NCBI GenBank assembly: GCA_023387135.1
Contig: JAEWIK010000229.1
Location: 1 to 12,144, forward strand
Length of the DNA: 12,144 nt
DNA from: Actinomycetes bacterium
Lineage (GTDB): Bacteria > Actinomycetota > Actinomycetes > Propionibacteriales > Propionibacteriaceae
Direction of reading: 5' to 3'
Shown: piece after piece, positions 5,179 to 11,777 of the stretch
Position numbering within the stretch: position 1 is the stretch's first letter
Layout: each line of letters starts with the position of its first letter
Translations under genes and position numbers: made by a program
Notes under the pieces: model-generated
Seen by the model: the letters and a program-made list of their open reading frames with translations, nothing else
Told to the model about the DNA's origin: nothing
Databases searched by the model: none

Positions 5179-6449
5179 GCGGCGCCCGTCACGCCGCCGG
5201 CGACTCCGAACGTGCCGGCGCCAGGCAGTTCACGGTCGCCATGTTCACCGACAACTACGGCCCGCGCGCGAGCGGGCTGGTCCACGCCGTGCAGGAGCTG
5301 GAAGCCCGCGTGCTGGAAGCCGGCCACAGGGTCCTGCTGGTCGCTCCCCGCAGCGCAGGCACCAGCCCCGACGCCGGCCACCCGCTGCGCAGCGAACTCC
5401 GCCTGCCGAGCGTGCCGGTTCCCGGCGTGCAACTGCGGCTGTCGATGGGGGCGGGCTTCGACGCGGCGCTGCGGTCGCTGCTTGCCGATCCGCCGGACGT
5501 GGTGCACGTCCACGGTCTCGGTCCCATCGGGCTGCTCGGCATGTGGGTGGCCGAACGGGCAGGACGTCCGCTCGTCGTCACGTGGCACACCGACTTCGAG
5601 GCCTACGCCGAGCACTTCGGGCCCATGATCCCCGTGCTGGCAGGGGCGTACAAACTGTTCTTCAGGCGGTTCGACGCCGGACGCGGGCTCGCCCGCGGAG
5701 TGCCGGCCCCGGGCCGCAGCCGGGCGATGTCGGACCTGCTCGCGCTCGCCGCGTCCATGCTGGAAGCCGCGGACGTCGTGACGACGCCGTCGCCGAAGAC
5801 CGCCGAGCGCGTCCTCGCCCTCGCGGAGAGTGCGCGGGTCGAGGTAGTCCCGAACGGGTGCGACCCGCTGCCCGAGCTGCCGCCGGTGCCTCGCGGGCCG
5901 GGCCCGCGGCTGCTCTATGTCGGCTGGATAGGTGCCGAGAAGGGCATCAGCCTCCTGCTCGACGCCTTCGACGAGGTCCGCGCCGCACTGCCCGACGCCG
6001 AACTGGTGCTGGTCGGCCCCCGCAACACCGGGGACGTCGGCCTGCGGCGCAGGACTGCCGCAGCGGTGCGGGCGGGCGGCGTCACGCTCGCCGGCGAGGT
6101 GCGCCACGACAGCCTCGGCGCGTACTACGCCTCCGCCGACCTGTTCGTCTTCCCTTCCAGCACCGACACCCAGGCGCTCGTCCTGCACGAAGCCGCCCAC
6201 ACCGGGCTGCCGCTCGTCCTCGTCGATCCCGGGCTGCGGCTCGTGGCCGACGAGGGCGTCAACGCGCGCTTCGCCGACCCCGAACCGGCCGCGCTCGCCA
6301 GGACCATCGTCGACTTCCTCACCGACCTCGGCGACCCCGCGACAGTGGCGACCGCCCGCGCCCGGAGCCGCGAACTGGCTGCCGGTTTCACCGGCGAACG
6401 GCAGGGCGCCGCCATGGTCGAGCTTTACGGTTCCCTGGTCGATCGGTAG
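5175..6449 (+). CDS. GT4 family (GT-B fold) glycosyltransferase, diacylglycerol glucosyltransferase-like
   Basis: A 424-residue protein with the two Rossmann halves of a GT-B enzyme. The N-terminal acceptor half starts with FTVAMFTDNYGPRASGLVHA (19-38) and includes DVVHVHGLGPIG and VVTWHTDFEAYA. The C-terminal donor half has YVGWIGAEKG (248-257) and the nucleotide-sugar motif DTQALVLHE (331-339), a D-x7-E version of the GT4 E-x7-E. The TQ-x-LVL-x-EA form resembles retaining alpha-glucosyl-diacylglycerol synthases and related lipid mannosyltransferases. A membrane glycolipid product is therefore plausible, but donor and acceptor are not shown. There is no N-terminal helix, so peripheral membrane binding is expected. 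The ATGA overlap couples it to the acetyltransferase. No clear intrinsic terminator follows. Confidence 0.87.
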   Translation: MSGARHAAGDSERAGARQFTVAMFTDNYGPRASGLVHAVQELEARVLEAGHRVLLVAPRSAGTSPDAGHPLRSELRLPSVPVPGVQLRLSMGAGFDAALRSLLADPPDVVHVHGLGPIGLLGMWVAERAGRPLVVTWHTDFEAYAEHFGPMIPVLAGAYKLFFRRFDAGRGLARGVPAPGRSRAMSDLLALAASMLEAADVVTTPSPKTAERVLALAESARVEVVPNGCDPLPELPPVPRGPGPRLLYVGWIGAEKGISLLLDAFDEVRAALPDAELVLVGPRNTGDVGLRRRTAAAVRAGGVTLAGEVRHDSLGAYYASADLFVFPSSTDTQALVLHEAAHTGLPLVLVDPGLRLVADEGVNARFADPEPAALARTIVDFLTDLGDPATVATARARSRELAAGFTGERQGAAMVELYGSLVDR

Positions 6450-6638
6450 ACGCCGGCCGGCGCGACGCGGCCCGGAATCCGCGGGAGCCGTCCTGCAGGG
6501 TGCGCTATTGGACGTGAAATCCCCCCGGCGGGGCGGGTGGCGTACTAGTGTCCGGTCGAGGCCGGGCCTAGGCGCCGGCTTCACTGAAACTCCGGGCGAC
6601 TGCCCGGCGATGAGCCGACAGCGAGAGCACGACTAAGC
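6450..6638 (+). promoter_or_regulatory. 189-bp intergenic leader before the E2-like operon
   Basis: This gap holds several signals. A 12-bp palindrome CGCCGGCCGGCG (6451-6462) and a 5-bp stem with 8-nt loop (6466-6483) lie just after the glycosyltransferase stop and might help termination, although no T-run is present. A -10-like TACTAG/TAGTGT lies at 6543-6551, the most AT-rich candidate here. A perfect hairpin CCGGGC-GACT-GCCCGG (6592-6607) follows, then an eight-codon open frame at 6610-6636 ending 2 nt before the next gene. No known riboswitch was recognised. Confidence 0.45.
6610..6636 (+). CDS. Eight-codon upstream open frame (possible leader peptide)
   Basis: ATG to TAA encodes MSRQREHD, and the stop lies 2 nt before the ATG of the E2-like gene. 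It starts directly after a GC hairpin (6592-6607). No strong Shine-Dalgarno precedes it. Its close stop-start spacing would permit translational coupling, but a chance open frame this short is quite likely. Confidence 0.2.
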   Translation: MSRQREHD

Positions 6639-7484
6639 ATGAGCAAGAACCCGCGGCGCCGCGGCGACCGCTACGACGCCACGCGCGTCGACCTGGGACG
6701 GGGCTTCAAGGCGATCTTCCCCTACATCATGAGAGGCCGGAACGAGTCGGTCGCGTACTACCCGGTGCTGGTGGACGCTGAACCGTTGCTCGCCTATCTC
6801 GAGGAGAAGAAGGGCACCGACCAGCAGATCACGGTCTTCGAGGCCTTCCTGCTGGCGCTGGTCCGCATCCTGCGCGAGCGTCCCACGCTGAACCGCTACT
6901 TCATCGGACGCAGGCTGTACCAGCGTCGCGATGTGGAGCTGTCCTTCGTGGCCAGGCGGCAGTACACCGACGACTCCACCGAGACCAATGTCTTCGTCCA
7001 CATCAAGCCCGAGGACCACACCGACACCATCCTGCGGAAGATCCGCGGCGAGATCAGGACCGCCAAGAGCGGCGAGACCCAGGACGACGAGGCCCTGATC
7101 GACCTGTTCATGAGGATGCCGCGCAGCGTCCTGCGGGTGGCGATCAAGGTGCTGGAGTGGTGGGACTTCTTCGGTGACACCCCGGGCTTCCTGCGCGGGA
7201 TCGACCCGTTGCGGTGCAGCGCGTACGTCGCCAATCTCGGCAGCGTGGGCATGGGAGCCGCTTATCACCACCTCTTCGAGTGGGGCACCTGCAGCCTCTT
7301 CGTCACCATCGGGCAAATCAAGCCGACAGTATGCGTGGGGGACGACGGGCAACCGGCCGTCAAGCGTATGGTCGAGTTGAGGATCTCGCTGGATGAACGC
7401 ATCGCTGACGGTTACTACGACGCAACTGCCCTGAATCTCTTCGACACCTACTTACGCGATCCAGCCCAACTTGAGAGGTTGTAG
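6639..7484 (+). CDS. Free-standing E2/CAT-fold acyltransferase-like protein with His-to-Glu change
   Basis: A 281-residue protein matching only the catalytic domain of 2-oxo-acid dehydrogenase E2 (CAT superfamily). It has no lipoyl or subunit-binding domain, so it is not part of a normal dehydrogenase complex. Matches run in order: ITVFEAFLLALVRILRERPTL (64-84), then a YQRRDVELSFVARR strand region (94-107), ANLGSVGMG (198-206), FVTIGQIKPTVCVGDDGQP (221-239) and the C-terminal LRISLDERIADGYY (247-260). Family members have DHRxxDG, where His is the general base for acyl transfer from a CoA thioester. Here that residue is Glu253 (codon 7395-7397), while Asp257 and Gly258 remain. Two adjacent His (210-211) lie in an unusual AYHHLFEWG segment. 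A weak GAGAG (6623-6627) lies 11 nt before the ATG. The gene ends 2 nt before the acyl-CoA ligase, suggesting that the ligase supplies or shares its acyl substrate. Confidence 0.82.
   Translation: MSKNPRRRGDRYDATRVDLGRGFKAIFPYIMRGRNESVAYYPVLVDAEPLLAYLEEKKGTDQQITVFEAFLLALVRILRERPTLNRYFIGRRLYQRRDVELSFVARRQYTDDSTETNVFVHIKPEDHTDTILRKIRGEIRTAKSGETQDDEALIDLFMRMPRSVLRVAIKVLEWWDFFGDTPGFLRGIDPLRCSAYVANLGSVGMGAAYHHLFEWGTCSLFVTIGQIKPTVCVGDDGQPAVKRMVELRISLDERIADGYYDATALNLFDTYLRDPAQLERL
7473..7478 (+). promoter_or_regulatory. Ribosome-binding site for the ligase GTG start
   Basis: GAGAGG ends 8 nt before the GTG at 7487 and lies inside the last codons of the E2-like gene. It supports the GTG start and tight coupling of the two genes. 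Confidence 0.6.
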
Positions 7485-7486
7485 CA

Positions 7487-9274
7487 GTGGAGAAGGACCC
7501 TGCGGCGGACCGGCCCTGGCTCCGGGTCTATGGAGACCTGCCGGCGGACATCGCCGTCCCCGACCAGACAATGTACGAGCGGCTCGCCGAGACGGCGGCG
7601 GCGTTCCCCACCTCGACGGCCCTGATCTACTTCGGCAGGCGGATCTCCTTCGGGAGCCTGCTGGCCGACATCGATCGCTGCGCCGCGGCACTCACTGCAC
7701 ACGGCGTTCAGGCGGGTGACAGCGTCACCATCTCGATGCCGAACGTGCCGAACGCGGTCGTCATGTTCTACGCCCTGAATCGCGTCGGTGCGCGGGCGGT
7801 CATGACCCATCCGCTCTCGTCTCCGACCGAACTCGCCCACTACCTCTCCGAGACCGCCAGTCGCTGGGCGGTGACGATGGACATGTTCTACGGGCGCTTC
7901 CGCGACATCCTCGCCGACAGCCCCGTCGAGCGCCTGCTCATCGGGCAGTTCTCCGATTACCTGTCGAGCACCAAGAAGCTCGGCTTCATGGTGACCAAGG
8001 GACGAAAGATCGACCCGGTTCCCACCGACGACCCGCGGATCGTGAAGTGGAACGACTTCATGTACCCCGAGGGCTGGCAGGGGACCGCAGTGGCCGCCTC
8101 CGCCAAGCTGTGGCCCGGCCTGTCGAAGCCGGCGTCCGGCGATCCGTACACCAGGACGATCGACCCGGACGCGACGAGCGTCATCCTCTTCAGCGGCGGG
8201 ACGACGAGCATGCCGAAGGGCATCGAACTCACGTCGTCCAACTTCAATGCGCTGGCGGTGTCGATGAAGGCCATCACGGGCCTGACAGTCGGCCACAGCG
8301 TGCTCGCGATCCTGCCGGTGTTCCATGGTTTCGGCCTGGGCCTGTGCATCCACACGGCGCTGACGGGCGGGGCGTCGTCGATCCTCGTGCCCGAGTTCAG
8401 CGCGAAGATCTACATCGACAACCTGATCAAGCACGAGCCCTCCTACATCGCCGGCGTGCCCACGCTGTTCCAGGCGCTGCTCGCGCACCCGAAGTTCTCG
8501 AAGGTGTCGTTCGCCAACCTCCGGGGCGCCTACAGCGGGGGCGACTCGCTGTCGGCAGGGCTCAAGCATCGCTTCGACGCCGCCATCGCGGCCCAGGGCA
8601 GCAAGGTTGAACTCATGGAGGGTTACGGCCTGACCGAGTGTGTGACAGCCTGCACTGTCTCGCCGTCCCACAAGTACCGCGAGGATTCGATAGGGGTGCC
8701 GATCCCCGGCATGCTCGTGAAGATCGTGGATGCCCACACCGCCGAGGACGTCGCCTGCGGCGCCGAGGGCGAGATCTGCGTGGCCGGCCCGACGCTGATG
8801 AACGGCTACCTCAACGAGCCCGACGCGACGGCCGACACCCTCCGCGTGCACGCCGACGGCAGGACGTGGCTGCACACCGGCGACATCGGCAAGATGGACG
8901 CCGACGGCTACCTCTACTTCAGGGGCAGGCAGAAGCGGATCATCAAGGTGTCGGGAGTCTCCGTCTACCCCGCCCAGGTCGAGCAGGTGCTGGAAGCCCA
9001 CGCCTCGGTGCGCAGGGCCTGCGTCATCGGCACCCCCGACGACTACCAGATCAGCTCGGTCAAGGCGTTCGTCGTGCTGGCGGAAGGGGTGGCGGAGGAC
9101 TCGCGCACCCGCGACGAACTGCTCGCGCACTGCCGCAAGCACCTCATGAAGTGGGCCGTGCCGCGCAGCATCGAGTTCCGCGCCGAGTTGCCGACGACCC
9201 TGGTGGGGAAGATCGCCTACACCCAGCTCGAGCAGGAGGAACTCGCCGCCCGGGTCGCCGAGCAGGCGGGGTAA
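7487..9274 (+). CDS. AMP-forming acyl-CoA ligase (fatty-acyl-CoA synthetase type)
   Basis: A 595-residue protein of the ANL superfamily, which activates a carboxylic acid to acyl-AMP and then acyl-CoA. The ATP loop is FSGGTTSMPKG (235-245), a variant of TSGTTGxPKG with Lys244 kept. The adenine-binding motif is EGYGLTE (378-384). The hinge region has TGDIGKMDADGYLYFRGRQK, with KR where most members have KD. The catalytic lysine motif is LVGKIAYTQL, with Lys575. An insert between about 150 and 215 (containing a KKLGFMVTKGRK stretch) and the overall length resemble long- or medium-chain fatty acid ligases. The chain length of the substrate cannot be read from sequence. No carrier-protein domain is attached. 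It lies 2 nt after the E2-like gene and 7 nt before the MFS gene, so a single operon is very likely. Confidence 0.9.
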   Translation: MEKDPAADRPWLRVYGDLPADIAVPDQTMYERLAETAAAFPTSTALIYFGRRISFGSLLADIDRCAAALTAHGVQAGDSVTISMPNVPNAVVMFYALNRVGARAVMTHPLSSPTELAHYLSETASRWAVTMDMFYGRFRDILADSPVERLLIGQFSDYLSSTKKLGFMVTKGRKIDPVPTDDPRIVKWNDFMYPEGWQGTAVAASAKLWPGLSKPASGDPYTRTIDPDATSVILFSGGTTSMPKGIELTSSNFNALAVSMKAITGLTVGHSVLAILPVFHGFGLGLCIHTALTGGASSILVPEFSAKIYIDNLIKHEPSYIAGVPTLFQALLAHPKFSKVSFANLRGAYSGGDSLSAGLKHRFDAAIAAQGSKVELMEGYGLTECVTACTVSPSHKYREDSIGVPIPGMLVKIVDAHTAEDVACGAEGEICVAGPTLMNGYLNEPDATADTLRVHADGRTWLHTGDIGKMDADGYLYFRGRQKRIIKVSGVSVYPAQVEQVLEAHASVRRACVIGTPDDYQISSVKAFVVLAEGVAEDSRTRDELLAHCRKHLMKWAVPRSIEFRAELPTTLVGKIAYTQLEQEELAARVAEQAG

Positions 9275-9281
9275 GGGCCGC

Positions 9282-10484
9282 GTGTCGACGAACGCCCAGC
9301 TCACCGACGCGGGCAGGCTGGCAGCGGTGCTGGCCGCGTACGCGGTCCAGGGTCTCGGCTACGCGGTGGTGGTCACGGCGGTGCCGTCCTTCCAGGCGCG
9401 ACTCTCGATCGATTCCACGATCGTCTCGATCGTGCTGCTCGGCGTGTGCGTGGCGGCCGCGGCCGGCTCGGTGCTGGCGGATCGCGTCGCGGTCGTCGCC
9501 GACAGCCGCCGGGCCGTCCAGGCGGGGTTCGTGGTGCAGGCCGTCGGGCTCGCCGCGGCGGCGGTGACGACGTCGTTCCCCGTCTTCGTCGCCGGCATCG
9601 TGGTGTACGGCATCGGCCTGGGCTGCATCGATGCCGCGTCGAGCATGCAGGGAGTGCTCGCCGAGCGTCGCCTGCGCCGTCCGGTGCTCGGCAGGTGTTT
9701 CGCCGCCTACACGGTGGGTGCCATCTGTGGCGCGGTGGTGATGTCGCTGCTGGTCGCTTCCTCCTATGGGGCGATGGCGGCGATCCTTGTCGCTGCCCTC
9801 GCCACTTTCGTCCTCGGGCTGCTCGCCGGACGCCTGCTCGACCCGTCCCGGGCCGCCACGGGGCCAGCGGCAGAGCACGCGAAACGCAGCGAGCGGCTGC
9901 CGTCCGGCCCGGTGGTGGCCGTCGGCCTGCTGGTGCTCGCGGCCTTCACTATCGACGCGGCGATCAGCACCTGGAGTTCGGTCCACCTGATAGCGCTGGG
10001 CGCCACCATGGCCCTCGCACCGGTCGGCTACGCGCTCTACCAGGCGGCGGTGCTGGCGTCCCGGCTGGCCACCGACTCGCTGAGCCGCAGGTTCGGTGCG
10101 GCGAGGCTGGCGCTGGCGGCCACCCTCGTCGGCGTCGCGGGGGCCGTGCTGGTCGCACTCTTCGAGCGTCCGGCGGTGGCCATCGCGGGCTTCGCCGCGA
10201 GCGGCCTGGCGGTCGGGGTGCTCGTGCCGGTGGCCTTCGGATTCGCCGGACGCATCAGGCCGGCTCGCAGCGACGAGGTGGTGGCCCGGGTCAACCTCTT
10301 CAACTATCCGGGTGCTGTCTTCGGCGCCGTGGGAGTGGGCCTGCTGATCGACTCGCTGCCCGAACTGGCCTTCCTGGTGCCCGCCGCGATCCTGCTCGCC
10401 GCCGGCCTGTGGGCGCTGCGGGGACGCTTCCGCGGCGTCACCCTCACCGACGAGGAGCCGGCCAGCCTCCTGGCCGACCGCTGA
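9282..10484 (+). CDS. MFS transporter (YbjJ/fucose-permease-like)
   Basis: A 400-residue integral membrane protein with about 12 predicted helices in two halves. They are joined by a polar loop near residues 190-208 (SRAATGPAAEHAKRSERLP). A short cytoplasmic N-terminus precedes the first helix (about 12-33). The usual motif A (GxLaDrxGrr) is weak: the first cytoplasmic loop reads LADRVAVVADSRR. The helix pattern and the late segment NLFNYPGAVFGAVGVGLLID (about 339-358) resemble YbjJ-like permeases. The substrate and direction are unknown. Placement 7 nt after the acyl-CoA ligase suggests that it moves the ligase substrate or a product of the pathway. The GTG start is preceded by AAGGG (9273-9277), which overlaps the ligase stop, at a short 4-nt spacing. 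Confidence 0.82.
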   Translation: MSTNAQLTDAGRLAAVLAAYAVQGLGYAVVVTAVPSFQARLSIDSTIVSIVLLGVCVAAAAGSVLADRVAVVADSRRAVQAGFVVQAVGLAAAAVTTSFPVFVAGIVVYGIGLGCIDAASSMQGVLAERRLRRPVLGRCFAAYTVGAICGAVVMSLLVASSYGAMAAILVAALATFVLGLLAGRLLDPSRAATGPAAEHAKRSERLPSGPVVAVGLLVLAAFTIDAAISTWSSVHLIALGATMALAPVGYALYQAAVLASRLATDSLSRRFGAARLALAATLVGVAGAVLVALFERPAVAIAGFAASGLAVGVLVPVAFGFAGRIRPARSDEVVARVNLFNYPGAVFGAVGVGLLIDSLPELAFLVPAAILLAAGLWALRGRFRGVTLTDEEPASLLADR

Positions 10485-10517
10485 CGGCGTCCCTCGCCCG
10501 CCTGCGGGTGCCCGCCT

Positions 10518-10546
10518 GGTGAGAACGAGCGCCGCCGAGGTGAGAA
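10518..10546 (+). repeat. Two direct GGTGAGAA repeats, 21 bp apart
   Basis: Identical octamers lie at 10518-10525 and 10539-10546, exactly two helical turns apart, in the 91-bp gap before the membrane acyltransferase. They are on the same face of the helix, as expected for a protein binding site. No regulator gene lies nearby, and two octamers could match by chance. Confidence 0.3.
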
Positions 10547-10561
10547 GCGGCTGAGCGTGGG

Positions 10562-10570
10562 TACCAGAGT
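10562..10570 (+). promoter_or_regulatory. Weak -10 candidate for the membrane acyltransferase
   Basis: TACCAGAGT lies 5 nt before the GTG at 10576; it contains TACCAG and CAGAGT, neither a full TANNNT match. No Shine-Dalgarno precedes the GTG, so a leaderless transcript is possible. The repeat pair upstream would sit near the -35 to -60 region. Confidence 0.25.
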
Positions 10571-10575
10571 CCGAC

Positions 10576-11664
10576 GTGGACTCACTCCCTGTCGCGGCGA
10601 CGGTCGTGCCGGCCCGACGGCCCGACCTCGACCTCCTGCGGATAGCGTCCATCCTCGGCGTCGTCGCGATCCACGTCTTCTCCGGGATCGTCGCCAACAC
10701 CGATGTCACCGGGAGCGGGTCGTGGTGGGTGGCGATGGTCGCCGACATCGGTTCGATCTGGGTGGTGCCGGTCTTCGTCATGGTGAGCGGGGCGCTCGTC
10801 CTCGCGCCGCGCGCGCACGCCGAGGGCCCTGCCGGGTTCTATCGCAAGCGCCTGGCGAGGATCGGCTGGGCCTTCGTGTTCTGGCAGGTGTTCTACGACG
10901 TGGTCATCTTCAGGTGGATGAGCGGCAACGACCTCGGCCTCGCCCAGGCCGCTGAGTACGTCTGGCAGGGCCGCGGCCCGCACGCGCACATCTACTTCCT
11001 CTACCTGATCGTCGGGCTGTACGCGCTGGCGCCGGTGCTGTACGCGTTCATCGCCGGCAACGACCGGCGGGCGCGCATCCTGGCGGTGGTCGCGCTGACG
11101 GTGACGACCGTCATGTACGTGGGTGCCGCCGTCCTCACCGCCCACGGGCGCCAGGCCTCCCTGCAACTCAATGCCGTCACGCAGGGCCTGCCCTACGTCG
11201 GCTACTTCGTCGCGGGCTGGGCGTTGCGGGACGTCGTCCTGCGCGGCTGGGCGCTGTGGGCGACGACCGTCGGGACGGCGGGGCTGCTGGCCTTCAACAT
11301 CGTGCTGTTCGCCCGCCGTGCCGAGGCCCGCGACCTGTTCGCCGTCCTTCCGGTGAACTACCTCGGCCCGCTCGTGATGCTGTCGGCGATCGGGGTGTTC
11401 CTACTCGTGAAGGGCTGGACGGCGGACCTGCGGCCGGCTCCCGGCGGGGCGCGGGCGCTGTCCGTGCTCGCGGATTCGGTGTTCGGGGTGTTCCTCGTCC
11501 ACATGGCCTTGTTGTTGGCGGGGGACAGGTTCATCCCGGGCTGGCAGGACCTGCGCACCTCGGTGTGGTGGGCGGCGCTGGTGACCTGGCTGGCGTGTGT
11601 GGTGCTGTCCTTCCTCGTCAGCCTGGCCGCACGCCGCGTCAGGTACGTCGACCGCCTGTTCTGA
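10576..11664 (+). CDS. Integral membrane acyltransferase, Acyltransferase-3 (OafA/WecH) family
   Basis: A 362-residue protein of about ten membrane helices. The first segment, RRPDLDLLRIASILGVVAIH (14-33), holds the family Arg22 and His33 (R-x10-H) that are thought essential for acyl transfer. HIYFLYLIVGLYALAPVLYA (138-157) resembles the WecH-type HxWFLYxIIGLYLxxP motif, and LADSVFGVFLVHM near 300 is the usual late helix. The family transfers acetyl or other acyl groups from cytoplasmic acyl-CoA to sugars of envelope polymers, glycolipids or antibiotics at the membrane. There is no attached SGNH domain. The acceptor is unknown; a surface glycan or the glycolipid made by the GT4 enzyme upstream are both possible. 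It may be read from the E2-like operon or from its own promoter in the 91-bp gap. The GTG start has no clear ribosome-binding site. Confidence 0.87.
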   Translation: MDSLPVAATVVPARRPDLDLLRIASILGVVAIHVFSGIVANTDVTGSGSWWVAMVADIGSIWVVPVFVMVSGALVLAPRAHAEGPAGFYRKRLARIGWAFVFWQVFYDVVIFRWMSGNDLGLAQAAEYVWQGRGPHAHIYFLYLIVGLYALAPVLYAFIAGNDRRARILAVVALTVTTVMYVGAAVLTAHGRQASLQLNAVTQGLPYVGYFVAGWALRDVVLRGWALWATTVGTAGLLAFNIVLFARRAEARDLFAVLPVNYLGPLVMLSAIGVFLLVKGWTADLRPAPGGARALSVLADSVFGVFLVHMALLLAGDRFIPGWQDLRTSVWWAALVTWLACVVLSFLVSLAARRVRYVDRLF

Positions 11665-11695
11665 GAACGTCCGAGAGGACAGGAATAGCTGCGTC

Positions 11696-11723
11696 TTGTG
11701 CAAAGTTGCATCCGCTGTAAAGT
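11696..11723 (+). promoter_or_regulatory. Candidate promoter of the DHA2 exporter
   Basis: TTGTGC (11696-11701) and TAAAGT (11718-11723) are spaced by 16 nt and resemble a -35/-10 pair; the -10 fits TANNNT and the -35 matches three of six consensus bases. Transcription would start near 11730, giving a leader of about 48 nt before the GTG at 11778. Both elements lie within the repeated operator-like sequence. Confidence 0.45.
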
Positions 11724-11727
11724 TGCG
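11699..11727 (+). repeat. Operator-like tandem repeat before the DHA2 exporter
   Basis: TGCAAAGTTGCA (11699-11710) and TGTAAAGTTGCG (11716-11727) match at 10 of 12 positions with a 17-bp period. The first copy is itself an inverted repeat (TGCAA/TTGCA about a 2-bp centre). They are the most AT-rich part of this gap and overlap the predicted -35 and -10. This is the usual arrangement of a MarR- or TetR-type repressor site controlling a drug exporter. The repressor gene is not in the window. Confidence 0.5.
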
Positions 11728-11766
11728 TGGCTGCAGAAATCGGGCAGCCAGTGCGGGGAGCGGAAC

Positions 11767-11770
11767 GAGG
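11767..11770 (+). promoter_or_regulatory. Ribosome-binding site for the DHA2 exporter
   Basis: GAGG ends 7 nt before the GTG at 11778. It supports this start, which gives a hydrophilic N-terminus of about 26 residues before the first helix. Confidence 0.55.
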
Positions 11771-11777
11771 ACCAGTT

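Noticed and set aside
7395..7397. Glu253 as a frameshift or sequencing artefact in the E2-like gene
   Set aside because: The frame continues with family-like residues on both sides of the codon, and changing GAA to a His codon needs two substitutions, so a single error is unlikely.
7448..9304. 618-codon minus-strand open frame opposite the acyl-CoA ligase
   Set aside because: It is a mirror frame of a strongly conserved ANL ligase, with low-complexity His/Arg/Asp-rich composition and no motif.
9144..10781. 545-codon minus-strand open frame opposite the MFS gene
   Set aside because: It is antisense to a clear membrane transporter; its composition is hydrophilic, repetitive and shadow-like.
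11658..11680. Terminator after the membrane acyltransferase (GTTCTGAGAAC and GTCCGAGAGGAC)
   Set aside because: Stems are only 4-5 bp, the first lacks a proper loop, and no T-run follows.
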